Shown: piece after piece, positions 52,065-60,399 of the stretch
How the letters are laid out: every line of letters begins with the position of its first letter
Position numbering within the stretch: the first letter of the stretch is position 1
NCBI RefSeq assembly: GCF_005280255.1
Contig: NZ_CP040018.1
Location: 5,394,001-5,458,000, forward strand
Source: Arthrobacter sp. 24S4-2
Lineage (GTDB): Bacteria; Actinomycetota; Actinomycetes; Actinomycetales; Micrococcaceae
Direction of reading: 5' to 3'
DNA: 64,000 bases
Program-made: the position numbers and the translations under genes
The notes under the pieces: generated by a model
Databases searched by the model: none
Seen by the model: only the letters and a program-made list of their open reading frames with translations
Told to the model about the DNA's origin: nothing

Positions 52065-52891
52065 AACTCCTTGTCATCAACCCCAACATCAGCGACGACG
52101 TCACGGCGCTGATCGAAGCGGAGGCCCTGCGCTCCGCCTCGCCGGACACCGAGCTGGTGGTCCGCACCGCCGGGCACGGCGTGGAATACATCGAAACCCG
52201 CTTCGAGTCCCTGATCGCCGCCGGCGCGGTGGCCGAGATCATCGCCGAATACACCCCGGAAGCTTCCGACGACGGCCCGACCGGTGTCGCTTATGACGGC
52301 AGCGCCGCCCGCGCGGACCGCATCGACGGTGTCATCGTGGCGGCCTTCGGGGACCCGGGAATGCCGGCCCTGAAGGAGCTCGCGGACGTTCCCGTCATCG
52401 GCATCACCGAGGCCGCACTGTGCGCCGCTGCCCTGCAGGGCCACCGCTTCTCCGTCATCGCCATCTCGGACCGGATCCGGCCCTGGTACCTGGACTGCGT
52501 GGAACGTTTCGGCCTCGGCGGCCGGCTGGCCTCCATCCGCTCCATCAACGAGAGCCTCAACGGCATCGGTTCCGTGCAGCAGGACTTCAAGGAAACGCTG
52601 CTGTCCCTGAGCCGGCGGGCCGTCACCGAGGACGGGGCCGACGTCGTGATCCTCGCCGGCGCGCCCCTCGCCGGGCTGGCCCGCGAACTTCGCGGCCAGA
52701 TCCCGGTCCCGGTGGTGGACGGCATCTCCGCCGGCATCCGCATGGCCGAGGCCGTCGTCGGACTTCAGTCCGGGCCGCACCGCGCCGGAGCCTTCGCACC
52801 GCCGCCGGCAAAGGCCCGCAAGGGCCTCTCCGAAAACCTCGACGCCGCCCTGGCGGCCGCACAGTCTGCACCCGCCGCTTCAAAGAACTAG
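52061..52891 (+). CDS. Hydantoin-racemase-family protein lacking both catalytic cysteines
   Basis: A 276-residue Asp/Glu/hydantoin racemase superfamily protein. The fold signatures are present (INPNISDDVT, FGDPG, PVIGITEAAL, PVVDGISAGIRMAE). Hydantoin racemases use two cysteines, in a CFGDPG segment and a GCAGM segment. Here they read AAFGDPG (Ala95, codon GCC) and LAGAPLAG (Gly200, codon GGC). It also carries an insertion around residues 64-87 and a C-terminal extension, so it is longer than the usual 235-250. Two-base racemisation by thiols is impossible; another reaction, or a binding role, must be assumed. It is coupled to the GntR gene by ATGA. Confidence 0.85.
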   Translation: MKLLVINPNISDDVTALIEAEALRSASPDTELVVRTAGHGVEYIETRFESLIAAGAVAEIIAEYTPEASDDGPTGVAYDGSAARADRIDGVIVAAFGDPGMPALKELADVPVIGITEAALCAAALQGHRFSVIAISDRIRPWYLDCVERFGLGGRLASIRSINESLNGIGSVQQDFKETLLSLSRRAVTEDGADVVILAGAPLAGLARELRGQIPVPVVDGISAGIRMAEAVVGLQSGPHRAGAFAPPPAKARKGLSENLDAALAAAQSAPAASKN

Positions 52892-52901
52892 GAGGACAAA
52901 G

Positions 52902-54341
52902 ATGTCCCGCATTCCAGACCTCGTCATCGCCCACGGCACCGTGGTCAACAGCTTCGGCCGCCGGCACGCCCACATCGTGGTGCAGGACGGCCGCGTCGAG
53001 CAGCTCATCGACGCCGCGGAGCCCGTCCCAGCGGCTACCCGCACCATCGACGCCACGGGCCGGCTGGTGATTCCCGGCGGAGTGGACGGCCACTGCCACG
53101 TGGCGCAGGTGACCGGCCGCTTCCGCACCCTGGACGACTACTGCACCACCTCAACGGCAGCACTCTGGGGCGGCACCACCACCATCATCGACTTCGGCAT
53201 TCCCCGTGACGCCCAGGAAACCCCGCTGGCCGCCGTGCTGCACAAGAAGGAACTGGCCCGGGAGTCCCGCTGCGACGTCGCCCTCCACGGCTCAGTTGTC
53301 AGCTGGGACGAAACCGTGCCGTGGCAGCTTGAGCAGCTGGCCGCGGAAGGCGTGCGCTCCGTGAAGATGTACACGACAAACCGCGGCACCACCATGGCGG
53401 ACGGGGACACCATCCTGAAGGTGATGCGCGAGATGGTCCGGCTGGACGGCCTCACCTATATCCACGCCGAGCACGACCCCATCATCAGCGACTGCACCCA
53501 GCAGCACGCCGACGACGGCAGGATCGGCATCGAACACCTGCACCGGACCCGCCCCGAGCTGGCCGAGGAAATCTCCGTCGGGGAAACCCTGGCCATGGCC
53601 GAGTACACGAATGCCCCCGTGTACTTCGTGCACCAGTCCACGCCGGGCGCCGTCGACCTGGTCACCGCCGCAAGGGCCCGCGGCGAGGAAGCCTACTCCG
53701 AGACCTGCCCGCACTACCTCACCCTCGATGACACGGTGTACGGCTCCGCGTTCCCCGAGTGGTACGCCTGCTGCCCGCCCATGCGCAGCGCCGAAACGGT
53801 TGCCGCGCTCAGGGAACGGCTGGCCGACGGCGCCATCCACGCGGTTTCCTCGGACCACTCCTGCTACGACCTGTCGCAGAAACGCGAGCGCACGGACGAC
53901 ATCCGCGCCATGCCACACGGCCTGCCCGGGGTGGAAACCCGGATGCCCGTCACCTTCACGGCCGTGGCTTCCGCAGGCAGCACGGTGGAGGACTTCGTGG
54001 AGGTCTTCGCCGCCGGCCCGGCCCGCATCAACGCGGTTCCCGGCAAGGGGACCATCGCCGAGGGCTTCGACGCCGACCTGGTGGTCTTCGATCCCGCCGA
54101 AAAACGGGCGGTCGACGGCGGCGCGCTGCACATGGGCACTGATTTCTCGCCGTTCGACGGCCGGACGCTTACCGGCTGGCCCGCCGTCGTGGTGTCCGCC
54201 GGGCGGGTGGTGCTCGACGGCGGCGGCTTCCACGATCCCGGCGCCGTGGGGCGTTTCGTGGCCCGGAACGGCTTCCGCGAACACCTCTCGTCCGCTGCCG
54301 CGTCCGCCGCCACTCCCGCAACCCTCTCCGCAGCAAAGTAG
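52902..54341 (+). CDS. Dihydropyrimidinase/D-hydantoinase-type cyclic amidohydrolase
   Basis: A 479-residue amidohydrolase with all metal ligands of the hydantoinase class: GHCH (His64, His66), the carbamylated Lys155 in VKMYTTN, His188 in YIHAEHD, His244 in YFVHQST and Asp318 in SSDHS. It opens a cyclic amide or ureide ring to an N-carbamoyl or related acid. AGGAGG precedes the ATG at 52902. No N-carbamoyl amino acid amidohydrolase is adjacent, so the further fate of the product is unclear. The active site loops differ enough from well-known D-hydantoinases that the substrate is open. Confidence 0.9.
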   Translation: MSRIPDLVIAHGTVVNSFGRRHAHIVVQDGRVEQLIDAAEPVPAATRTIDATGRLVIPGGVDGHCHVAQVTGRFRTLDDYCTTSTAALWGGTTTIIDFGIPRDAQETPLAAVLHKKELARESRCDVALHGSVVSWDETVPWQLEQLAAEGVRSVKMYTTNRGTTMADGDTILKVMREMVRLDGLTYIHAEHDPIISDCTQQHADDGRIGIEHLHRTRPELAEEISVGETLAMAEYTNAPVYFVHQSTPGAVDLVTAARARGEEAYSETCPHYLTLDDTVYGSAFPEWYACCPPMRSAETVAALRERLADGAIHAVSSDHSCYDLSQKRERTDDIRAMPHGLPGVETRMPVTFTAVASAGSTVEDFVEVFAAGPARINAVPGKGTIAEGFDADLVVFDPAEKRAVDGGALHMGTDFSPFDGRTLTGWPAVVVSAGRVVLDGGGFHDPGAVGRFVARNGFREHLSSAAASAATPATLSAAK

Positions 54342-54349
54342 GAGCAGCC

Positions 54350-55078
54350 ATGCCTTCCGCAGCACGCAAGACCCGCATCGGCATGATCGTGCCGTCCTCC
54401 AATACCTGCCTGGAGCCGCAGAGCTACCGCATCCTCGGCGATCGGGACGACGTCACCATCCACTTCACCCGTATCCCCGTCACCCGGATCGCCCTGGATG
54501 ACTCCTCGGACAGGCAGTTCGACCCCGCCGTCATGAGGGGCGCCGCCGAGCTCCTGGCGACGGCGGATGTGGACGTCATCGCCTGGAACGGGACGTCCGG
54601 CTCCTGGCTCGGCGCCGACCACGACCGCGAGCTGGTCGGCGAGATCGTGGATGCAACGGGCATACCGGCCACCACGTCCACGCTCGCCTACCTGGCGGCT
54701 TTCGAGTCCTTCGGCACGGAGCGGATAGGGCTTTTCACGCCGTACACGGAGGACGTCAACCGCGCCATCATGGCCTCCTACGAACGGGACGGCATCAAAA
54801 CCCTCGGACACCGGGCACTGGGGCTGAGCGACAACGAGTCGTTCGCCCGGGTCACGGACGACGAGATGCGGCCGGGGTCGCTGGAGCTCGCGGCAGCCCG
54901 CCCCGACGCCCTGATCTACCTCTGCACCAACCTGTACGGCGCCAACATCGCAGCGGAAGTGGAGGCAGAAACCGGCGTTCCGGTGCTTGACTCCGTGGCC
55001 GTGACGCTGTGGCACTGCCTCAAACTTGCCGGGTCCCCCTTGCTCGCACCGAGGTGGGGCAGGCTGCTGGCCGGCTAA
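54350..55078 (+). CDS. Maleate isomerase/arylmalonate decarboxylase family protein
   Basis: A 242-residue Asp/Glu racemase-superfamily protein, the length of arylmalonate decarboxylase (AMDase). IVPSSNTCLEP is the N-terminal motif. In isomerases two cysteines act. Here the first position is Gly81 (WNGTSGSW) and the second is Cys193 (YLCTNLYGAN). This Gly/Cys pattern matches AMDase (Gly74/Cys188), which decarboxylates malonates. Inference: a decarboxylase or one-thiol isomerase acting on the ring-opened product. It is the last gene of the operon, followed by hairpins. Confidence 0.85.
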   Translation: MPSAARKTRIGMIVPSSNTCLEPQSYRILGDRDDVTIHFTRIPVTRIALDDSSDRQFDPAVMRGAAELLATADVDVIAWNGTSGSWLGADHDRELVGEIVDATGIPATTSTLAYLAAFESFGTERIGLFTPYTEDVNRAIMASYERDGIKTLGHRALGLSDNESFARVTDDEMRPGSLELAAARPDALIYLCTNLYGANIAAEVEAETGVPVLDSVAVTLWHCLKLAGSPLLAPRWGRLLAG

Positions 55079-55085
55079 ACGCCGG

Positions 55086-55110
55086 GCAGGCTGCAGTTCA
55101 GGCAGCCTGC
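55086..55110 (+). terminator. Hairpin after the hydantoinase operon
   Basis: GCAGGCTGC, seven bases, then GCAGCCTGC, followed by ATTTC. It lies 8 nt after the last stop. The T tract is short, so termination strength is uncertain. Confidence 0.55.
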
Positions 55111-55137
55111 ATTTCGCGCAGCCCAGGCAAGAACCGC

Positions 55138-55168
55138 CGGCGGCCCGCCCACTGGGAGCGGGCCGCCG
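55138..55168. terminator. Strong GC hairpin between convergent genes
   Basis: CGGCGGCCCGC, nine bases, then the exact complement. It lies between the convergent operon and the diacylglycerol kinase-like gene and may stop transcription from both sides. Confidence 0.6.
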
Positions 55169-55199
55169 TCGAACCTTTCTTAGTCTTGGTGCGCTGCGG

Positions 55200-56186
55200 T
55201 TACACCTTCGGCGGAGCCGTCATCAGGATCTTCAGGGCATTGGGCTCCACCCGGATGGCCAGGTGCTTCCCGGTCCCCACATGGTCGCCGTCCAGCTGGA
55301 ATTCCTGCTCGTGCTCCAGGGTGATCTCGGCGGATTTTCCCTGGAAGTACTCCACGGATTCCGTCTCGTCCTTGTTCCGGCCGAAGATACCCGCCACTAC
55401 TCCAAGCCAGCCCAGCCGTCCCTTGGGCGCCATGATGAGCAGGTCCAGGACGCCGTCGTCCAACTTTGCATCGGGGAAGATTTCCACGCCGCCCATGATC
55501 CGGCCACAGTTGCCGATCATCACGCTGCGGATGTGCCGGCGCACCGGGTGCTGTCCGTCAATGCTGACGTGGGCCTTCACCGGCTTGCCCGGCAGTTTGC
55601 GGATGCCGGCTTCCACATAGGCCAGCCAGCCCATGCGGTCCTTGAGCACGTCCACGGTGTCGGACATAATGGCGGCGTCGTAGCCCAGCCCGGCCATCAC
55701 CAGGAACACCTGTTCGTCGTCCGAGTGGTCAAGTTTTGCCTTGACCACGTCCACGGTGCGTTCGGTGCCGTTCAGGACGTCGAACGCCGCTGACACGGGG
55801 TCGGTGATATCGAGGCCGAGGTTGCGGGCCAGCAGGTTGCCGGTGCCCAGCGGAACAAGCCCCAGAGGTATTCCCGTTCCCGCGAGCACCTCCGCCACGC
55901 AGCGCACGGTACCGTCGCCGCCGGCGGCAATTACGACGTCGACCCCCGCCTCCACCGCCTCGCGCGCCTGTCCCTCGCCCGGGTCTTCAACGGTGGTCTC
56001 AAGCCACAGCGGCTCCGCCCAGCCCTGCGTTTCACAGAGCCGGAGCAGGGCGCCGCGGAGATCGTCGCCAACGGCTTTGGCAGGGTTGACGACGACGGCG
56101 GCGCGCCGATTGTTGGTACCGATCCGGGCCGCCGGGGTGCTCGCCGGAGCGCTGGTGTTCTCCGGCTCATCGTTGTGCTGGGTCAT
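55200..56186 (-). CDS. Diacylglycerol/lipid kinase (DagK/YegS family)
   Basis: A 328-residue kinase. The N-terminal catalytic domain has VVVNPAKAVGD and the nucleotide motif AAGGDGTVRCVAEVL, then PLGTGNLLARNLGL; the C-terminal beta-sandwich domain ends EFQLDGDHVG. It phosphorylates diacylglycerol or another lipid at the membrane's inner face. I start at ATG 56186 (MTQHND) with GAAGGA five bases upstream; the frame open to 56426 crosses the divergent promoter. Confidence 0.92.
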   Translation of the reverse strand: MTQHNDEPENTSAPASTPAARIGTNNRRAAVVVNPAKAVGDDLRGALLRLCETQGWAEPLWLETTVEDPGEGQAREAVEAGVDVVIAAGGDGTVRCVAEVLAGTGIPLGLVPLGTGNLLARNLGLDITDPVSAAFDVLNGTERTVDVVKAKLDHSDDEQVFLVMAGLGYDAAIMSDTVDVLKDRMGWLAYVEAGIRKLPGKPVKAHVSIDGQHPVRRHIRSVMIGNCGRIMGGVEIFPDAKLDDGVLDLLIMAPKGRLGWLGVVAGIFGRNKDETESVEYFQGKSAEITLEHEQEFQLDGDHVGTGKHLAIRVEPNALKILMTAPPKV

Positions 56187-56282
56187 GGCATCCTTCACGG
56201 GCAAAGGGGTCTGGGTACTCCTAGGGTGAAGCGTAGCCGAAATCCGGGTCTTGCTCCCCTGCCGCTGCGCGTGCCGCACGCC

Positions 56283-56288
56283 TAGGCT
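56283..56288 (+). promoter_or_regulatory. -10 box of a leaderless promoter
   Basis: TAGGCT ends 7 nt before the ATG at 56296, with no Shine-Dalgarno. Identical hexamer and spacing to the promoter of the HisC-like aminotransferase near 19,090. Confidence 0.55.
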
Positions 56289-56295
56289 CAGCAAC

Positions 56296-56754
56296 ATGAA
56301 TACCTCTGAGCTGGGGCCGGAAACAACAGATCTCACCGTCCATGAATGCTGGAAGCACCTTCGCTCGGCTTCCGTGGGAAGGCTGGCGGTCATCAGCGAT
56401 GCGAGGCCGGAGATCTTTCCGGTCAACTACCTGCCGGATGAAGGTACGGTGATTTTCCGGACCGGCCCCGGGACCAAGCTGAACGCTGTGCTCTCCGGGG
56501 AGCCGGTGGTTCTTGAAGCAGATGGGCTGAATACCTACGGGACCATCGCGTGGAGCGTGGTGGTCAAGGGGATTGCTGCGCCTGTGCAGGCCGGTGAGGA
56601 TGCTCCTGCCGAGATCCCGTCGCCCTGGGAAGAAGGGGCCAAGGACGTCCTGGTCCGGATCACCCCCAGCGAACTGAGCGGGCGCCGGTTTGTCATCGGG
56701 CCGCCCACGAAATGGTGGCCGCCGCTGGAGCCAGCCACGGGGCAGCAGGAGTAA
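56296..56754 (+). CDS. Pyridoxamine 5'-phosphate oxidase-like (flavin-binding split barrel) protein
   Basis: A 152-residue split-barrel protein. CWKHLRSASVGRLAVISDARPEIFPVNY is the N-terminal motif of the small PNPOx-like/nitroreductase group, and a C-terminal TKWWPP tail closes it. It probably binds FMN or F420; substrate unknown. Leaderless start at 56296. The upstream in-frame ATG at 56251 is rejected because it lies before the -10 box. Its stop is 9 nt from that of the convergent IclR gene. Confidence 0.85.
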   Translation: MNTSELGPETTDLTVHECWKHLRSASVGRLAVISDARPEIFPVNYLPDEGTVIFRTGPGTKLNAVLSGEPVVLEADGLNTYGTIAWSVVVKGIAAPVQAGEDAPAEIPSPWEEGAKDVLVRITPSELSGRRFVIGPPTKWWPPLEPATGQQE

Positions 56755-56763
56755 GCCGAGGCC

Positions 56764-57588
56764 CTAGTGCTTGGCTGAGAGGTCAGCGGAGATCAGCCGG
56801 GCCGTCTCCACGGTTTGCTTCCGGACCATGTCCAGATAGGCCGTGGGGTCAGGTTTCGCGGCCACCGACTGGGCCTGCAGGGAGACGTTGATGGCCGCCA
56901 CCACCTTGGCCGGGCCGTGATACACCGGCGCAGCAATGGACATCAGGCCCAGTTCGAGCTCCTGGTCCAGGAGACACCAGCCCTGGGCGCGGACCCGGTC
57001 CAGCACGGCCACAAGGTCCTTCCTGGTGCCGATCGCCCGGGGTGTGAGGGGCTTGATTTCGGCGCCGGCGAGGTACTCCTGGAGCTTGGCCGGGGGCAGC
57101 GCGGCGAGCAGCACGCGGCCCATGGACGTGGCGTACGCGGGGAAGCGCGTGCCCACCGTGATGCCGACGTTCATGATGCGCCTCGTTGTGACGCGCGCGA
57201 TGTAGGCGATGTCCTGCCCGTCCAGGACGGCGGCCGACGTCGACTCCCCCAGCCGCAGCGAGAGCTCCTCCAGGTGCGGCTGGGCCAGCTGCGGCAGGGA
57301 CAGCCCGGACAGGTACGCGTAGCCTAGCTGCAGCACCTGGGCCGTGAGGGCGAAGGCCTTGCCGTCCGTGCGAACGTACCCCAGCTCCACAAGGGTGTGC
57401 AGGAAGCGTCGGGCGGTGGCGCGGGTGAGATCGGTGCGTGCCGCGACCTCCGTGAGGGTCATCACCGGGTGGTCGGTGTCGAAGGCGCGGATCACGGCGA
57501 GGCCGCGGGCCAGGGACTGGACGTACTGGTCGCTGGCCTGCGGCGCAGAGGAGGGCCTGGGCGGGGTCTCGGCTGCTGCGTCGGTCAT
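56764..57588 (-). CDS. IclR-family regulator of the pca genes (PcaR-like)
   Basis: A 274-residue IclR protein. The winged helix-turn-helix is at about residues 22-85 (VQSLARGLAVIRAFDTDHPV, MTLTEVAARTDLTRATARRF) and the effector domain follows, with GRVLLAALP and LDQELELGLMSIAAPVY. The long sequence motif set is that of the PcaR/PcaU/CatR branch. It follows pcaJ on the same strand, separated by a strong hairpin. Inference: it controls pca transcription in response to a pathway intermediate such as protocatechuate or beta-ketoadipate. The ATG at 57588 has AGGA upstream. Confidence 0.9.
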   Translation of the reverse strand: MTDAAAETPPRPSSAPQASDQYVQSLARGLAVIRAFDTDHPVMTLTEVAARTDLTRATARRFLHTLVELGYVRTDGKAFALTAQVLQLGYAYLSGLSLPQLAQPHLEELSLRLGESTSAAVLDGQDIAYIARVTTRRIMNVGITVGTRFPAYATSMGRVLLAALPPAKLQEYLAGAEIKPLTPRAIGTRKDLVAVLDRVRAQGWCLLDQELELGLMSIAAPVYHGPAKVVAAINVSLQAQSVAAKPDPTAYLDMVRKQTVETARLISADLSAKH

Positions 57589-57664
57589 GGTTACCAATCC
57601 TATTAGCCCGCCCGGTCACCTGAGCGCGAATTGACACTTCCGGCCCCACCGGCGGGCGCGAACG

Positions 57665-57709
57665 GGCAGCAGATGACCCCAGATCGGGGGTTTGAGGTCA
57701 TCTGCTGCC
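57665..57709 (-). terminator. Long hairpin after pcaJ
   Basis: GGCAGCAGATGACC and its exact complement GGTCATCTGCTGCC flank a 17-base loop whose CCCC/GGGG portions can also pair. It ends the pca operon or attenuates read-through into the IclR gene. No T tract follows on either strand. Confidence 0.65.
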
Positions 57710-57728
57710 AGTCCGCGCTGTGTCGGGG

Positions 57729-58412
57729 TTAGCGTTCGACGGCGGGGGCTGCTGTCAGGGGAACCGGTACCAGGGCCTGGAGCTCCTCGAGGGTGCAGCC
57801 GAAGGTTTCGCGCACCTGGACGCCGTCCGGCCCGGTCAGGAACACGGCCTTGTCCGTGTACACGCGGGTCACGCAGCCCACGCCGGTGAGCGGGTAGGTG
57901 CAGGCCTCCACGATCTTGGACGCGCCGTCGCGGGTCAGGAGCGTCATCATCACGAAGACGTCTTTCGCACCGGTGGCCAGGTCCATCGCACCGCCCACGG
58001 CAGGAATGGCGTCCGGCGCCCCGGTGTGCCAGTTGGCGAGGTCACCCGTCGCGGAGACCTGGAACGCGCCCAGGACGCAGATGTCCAGGTGCCCGCCGCG
58101 CATGATCGCGAACGAATCGGCGTGGTGGAAGTAGGACGCCCCCGGGAGTTCGGTGACGGGGATCTTGCCCGCGTTGATGAGGTCCTCATCGATCTCGTTG
58201 CCCTTGGCCTCGGGCCCCATGCCGAGCATCCCGTTCTCGGTGTGGAGCGTGATGTTCTGCTCCGGCTCGAGGTAGTTGGACACCAGGGTGGGCTGGCCGA
58301 TTCCCAGGTTCACGAACGAACCGGGCTTGATGTCGCGGGCCACCAGCCTGGCCAGGTCGTCGCGGCCCAGGGGCCTGTCGCTGGTCTGAAGGGATGTTGT
58401 CTGGATGCTCAT
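57729..58412 (-). CDS. pcaJ: 3-oxoadipate CoA-transferase subunit B
   Basis: A 227-residue CoA-transferase beta subunit. The catalytic Glu lies in LHTENGMLGMGP, and the N-terminal motif is VNLGIGQPTLVSNYL. With PcaI it moves CoA from succinyl-CoA to 3-oxoadipate. The ATG at 58412 follows the pcaI stop by one base. Confidence 0.94.
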   Translation of the reverse strand: MSIQTTSLQTSDRPLGRDDLARLVARDIKPGSFVNLGIGQPTLVSNYLEPEQNITLHTENGMLGMGPEAKGNEIDEDLINAGKIPVTELPGASYFHHADSFAIMRGGHLDICVLGAFQVSATGDLANWHTGAPDAIPAVGGAMDLATGAKDVFVMMTLLTRDGASKIVEACTYPLTGVGCVTRVYTDKAVFLTGPDGVQVRETFGCTLEELQALVPVPLTAAPAVER

Positions 58413-58413
58413 G

Positions 58414-59103
58414 TCACGCCACCTGTTCTGTCTTGCCGGGGGCGGCGCCCACACGGACAATGCTGTTCACGTAGATGCCGGGGGTCACGATGTTCTCCGG
58501 GTCCAGTCCGCCGGTGGGGACAATTTCGGAAACCTGGACAATGGTGTGCTTCGCCGCGGCGGCCATGATCGGGCCGAAGTTCCGGGCGGTCTTGCGGTAT
58601 ACGAGGTTGCCCAGGCCGTCGGCCTTGAGCGCCTTGATCAGGGCGACGTCGGCGTGGATGGGGGTCTCGAACACCTGTCCGCGGCCGTCCAGGATGCGGG
58701 TTTCCTTGCCCTCGGCCAGCATGGTGCCGTAGCCCGTGGGGGTGAAGAATCCGCCGATTCCGGCCCCGGCGGCACGGATGCGCTCGGCCAGGTTACCCTG
58801 CGGGACGAGCTCCAGCTCAATCTCTCCGGCCTTGTACTTGGCGTCAAAGTGCCAGGAATCGGACTGCCGCGGGAAGGAGCAGATCATCTTCCGGACCCGG
58901 CCTTCCTTGATGAGCAGGGCCAGGCCCTGGTCGCCCTGGCCGGCGTTGTTATTGACCACGGTCAGGTCCGTGGCGCCGCCGTCCAGCAGCGCGTCGATCA
59001 GCTCGAACGGCTGGCCGGCGTTGCCGAAACCACCGATCATCACGGTGGAACCGTCCTTGATGCCGGCGACCGCCTCGCCGACGGTGTCAACAAAATTCAG
59101 CAT
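58414..59103 (-). CDS. pcaI: 3-oxoadipate CoA-transferase subunit A
   Basis: A 229-residue alpha subunit with the CoA-binding motif TVMIGGFGNAGQPFELIDALL near the N-terminus, KMICSFPRQSDSWHFDAKYKAGEIELELVPQG-type central residues and a GIGGFFTPTGYGT loop. It pairs with PcaJ. It lies 15 nt after pcaF and 1 nt before pcaJ, in the order thiolase, subunit A, subunit B. Confidence 0.94.
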   Translation of the reverse strand: MLNFVDTVGEAVAGIKDGSTVMIGGFGNAGQPFELIDALLDGGATDLTVVNNNAGQGDQGLALLIKEGRVRKMICSFPRQSDSWHFDAKYKAGEIELELVPQGNLAERIRAAGAGIGGFFTPTGYGTMLAEGKETRILDGRGQVFETPIHADVALIKALKADGLGNLVYRKTARNFGPIMAAAAKHTIVQVSEIVPTGGLDPENIVTPGIYVNSIVRVGAAPGKTEQVA

Positions 59104-59118
59104 GATCAGCCCTTTCCT

Positions 59119-60318
59119 TTATGCCGCAGCGCCGGCAGTGACGTTTTCGAGGACGACGGCGAGGCCCTGGCCGACGCCGATGCAGATCGCCGCGACGCCC
59201 CAGCGCTGCCCGGAGGCCTGCAGGGACCGGGCCAGGGTGCCCAGGATGCGGCCGCCGGAGGCACCCAGCGGGTGGCCCATGGCGATCGCGCCGCCGTGCC
59301 GGTTCACGATCGAAGCGTCGATGCCCCAGGCGTTGATGCACGCCAGGGACTGCGCGGCGAATGCTTCGTTAAGTTCGACGGCGCCCACCTGCTCCCAGCC
59401 GATGCCCGCCTTCGCGAGGGCCTTGTTCGCCGCCTCCACCGGGGCGTACCCGAAGAACTGCGGATCGTTGGCGTGCGCACCGCGCCCGGCGATCCGGGCC
59501 AAAGGCTCCAGCCCCAGCAGCCCGGCGGCGTTCTCGGAACCGATCCAGGCCGCGGAGGCGCCGTCGGACAGCGGGGACGCGTTCCCGGCGGTGACGGTGC
59601 CGTTCTCGGCACGGAACACGGTCTTCAGCCCGGCGAGCTTCCCGGCCGAGGACCCGGCGCGGATGCCTTCGTCCCGGACCAGGTCCGTGCCCGGCACCGG
59701 GGCCACGAGGTTGTCGTAGAAGCCCTCGTCCCACGCCGCGGCGGACAGGTTGTGGGAGTTCGCGGAGAACTCGTCCTGCGCCTGACGGCTCACCCCGTAC
59801 TTCCCGGCGAGGCGTTCGGTGGCCTCGCCCAGGGAAATGGTCCAGTCCTTCGGCATGGCCTTGTTCACCAGGCGCCAGCCCAGCGTGGTGGAGGCCAGCG
59901 TCATGTCCCCGACCGGGTAGGGCTTCTCGGTCTTGGGCAGCACCCAGGGCGCGCGGGACATCGACTCGGCGCCGCCGATCAGCATCAGCTCCGCGTCCCC
60001 GGCATTGACCTGCCGCGAGGCGATGATGGCGGCGTCCAGGGAGGACCCGCAGAGCCGGTTCACCGTCGTCCCGGGGATCGAGACCGGCAGGCCGGCCAGC
60101 AGGGTGCCCATCCGGGCAATGTTCCGGTTCTCCTCACCGGCACCGTTGGCGTTGCCGAACACCACCTCATCGATCCGCTCAACATCGAGCTTCGGGGCGC
60201 GTTTGACGATCTCACCGATCACATGCGCGGCAAGGTCATCCGGACGGACACCGGCCAGGCCGGCACCGAACTTCCCAAACGGCGTGCGAACAGCGTCGTA
60301 CACAAAAGCCTGGTTCAT
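59119..60318 (-). CDS. pcaF: Beta-ketoadipyl-CoA thiolase
   Basis: A 399-residue thiolase that splits 3-oxoadipyl-CoA to succinyl-CoA and acetyl-CoA. The acyl-accepting Cys is in NRLCGSSLDAA, NEAFAAQ is the conserved helix, NRHGGAIAMGHPLGASGGR carries the catalytic His, and CIGVGQGLA the second Cys. It is the first gene of the pcaFIJ group, 81 nt after pcaC, in a gap that holds TGTCGTT (60363-60369) and AACGACA (60382-60388) as a weak inverted pair. Confidence 0.95.
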   Translation of the reverse strand: MNQAFVYDAVRTPFGKFGAGLAGVRPDDLAAHVIGEIVKRAPKLDVERIDEVVFGNANGAGEENRNIARMGTLLAGLPVSIPGTTVNRLCGSSLDAAIIASRQVNAGDAELMLIGGAESMSRAPWVLPKTEKPYPVGDMTLASTTLGWRLVNKAMPKDWTISLGEATERLAGKYGVSRQAQDEFSANSHNLSAAAWDEGFYDNLVAPVPGTDLVRDEGIRAGSSAGKLAGLKTVFRAENGTVTAGNASPLSDGASAAWIGSENAAGLLGLEPLARIAGRGAHANDPQFFGYAPVEAANKALAKAGIGWEQVGAVELNEAFAAQSLACINAWGIDASIVNRHGGAIAMGHPLGASGGRILGTLARSLQASGQRWGVAAICIGVGQGLAVVLENVTAGAAA

Positions 60319-60399
60319 GTTGCTCCTCTAAATTCTGTGGGCCCCAACTAGGTCGCAGTTGATGTCGTTATGACGGCTCAAAACGACACCTGCTGCTAC

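Noticed and set aside
58405..60351. Plus-strand open frame of 648 codons
   Set aside because: Antisense to pcaI and pcaF, both of which carry complete family motifs.
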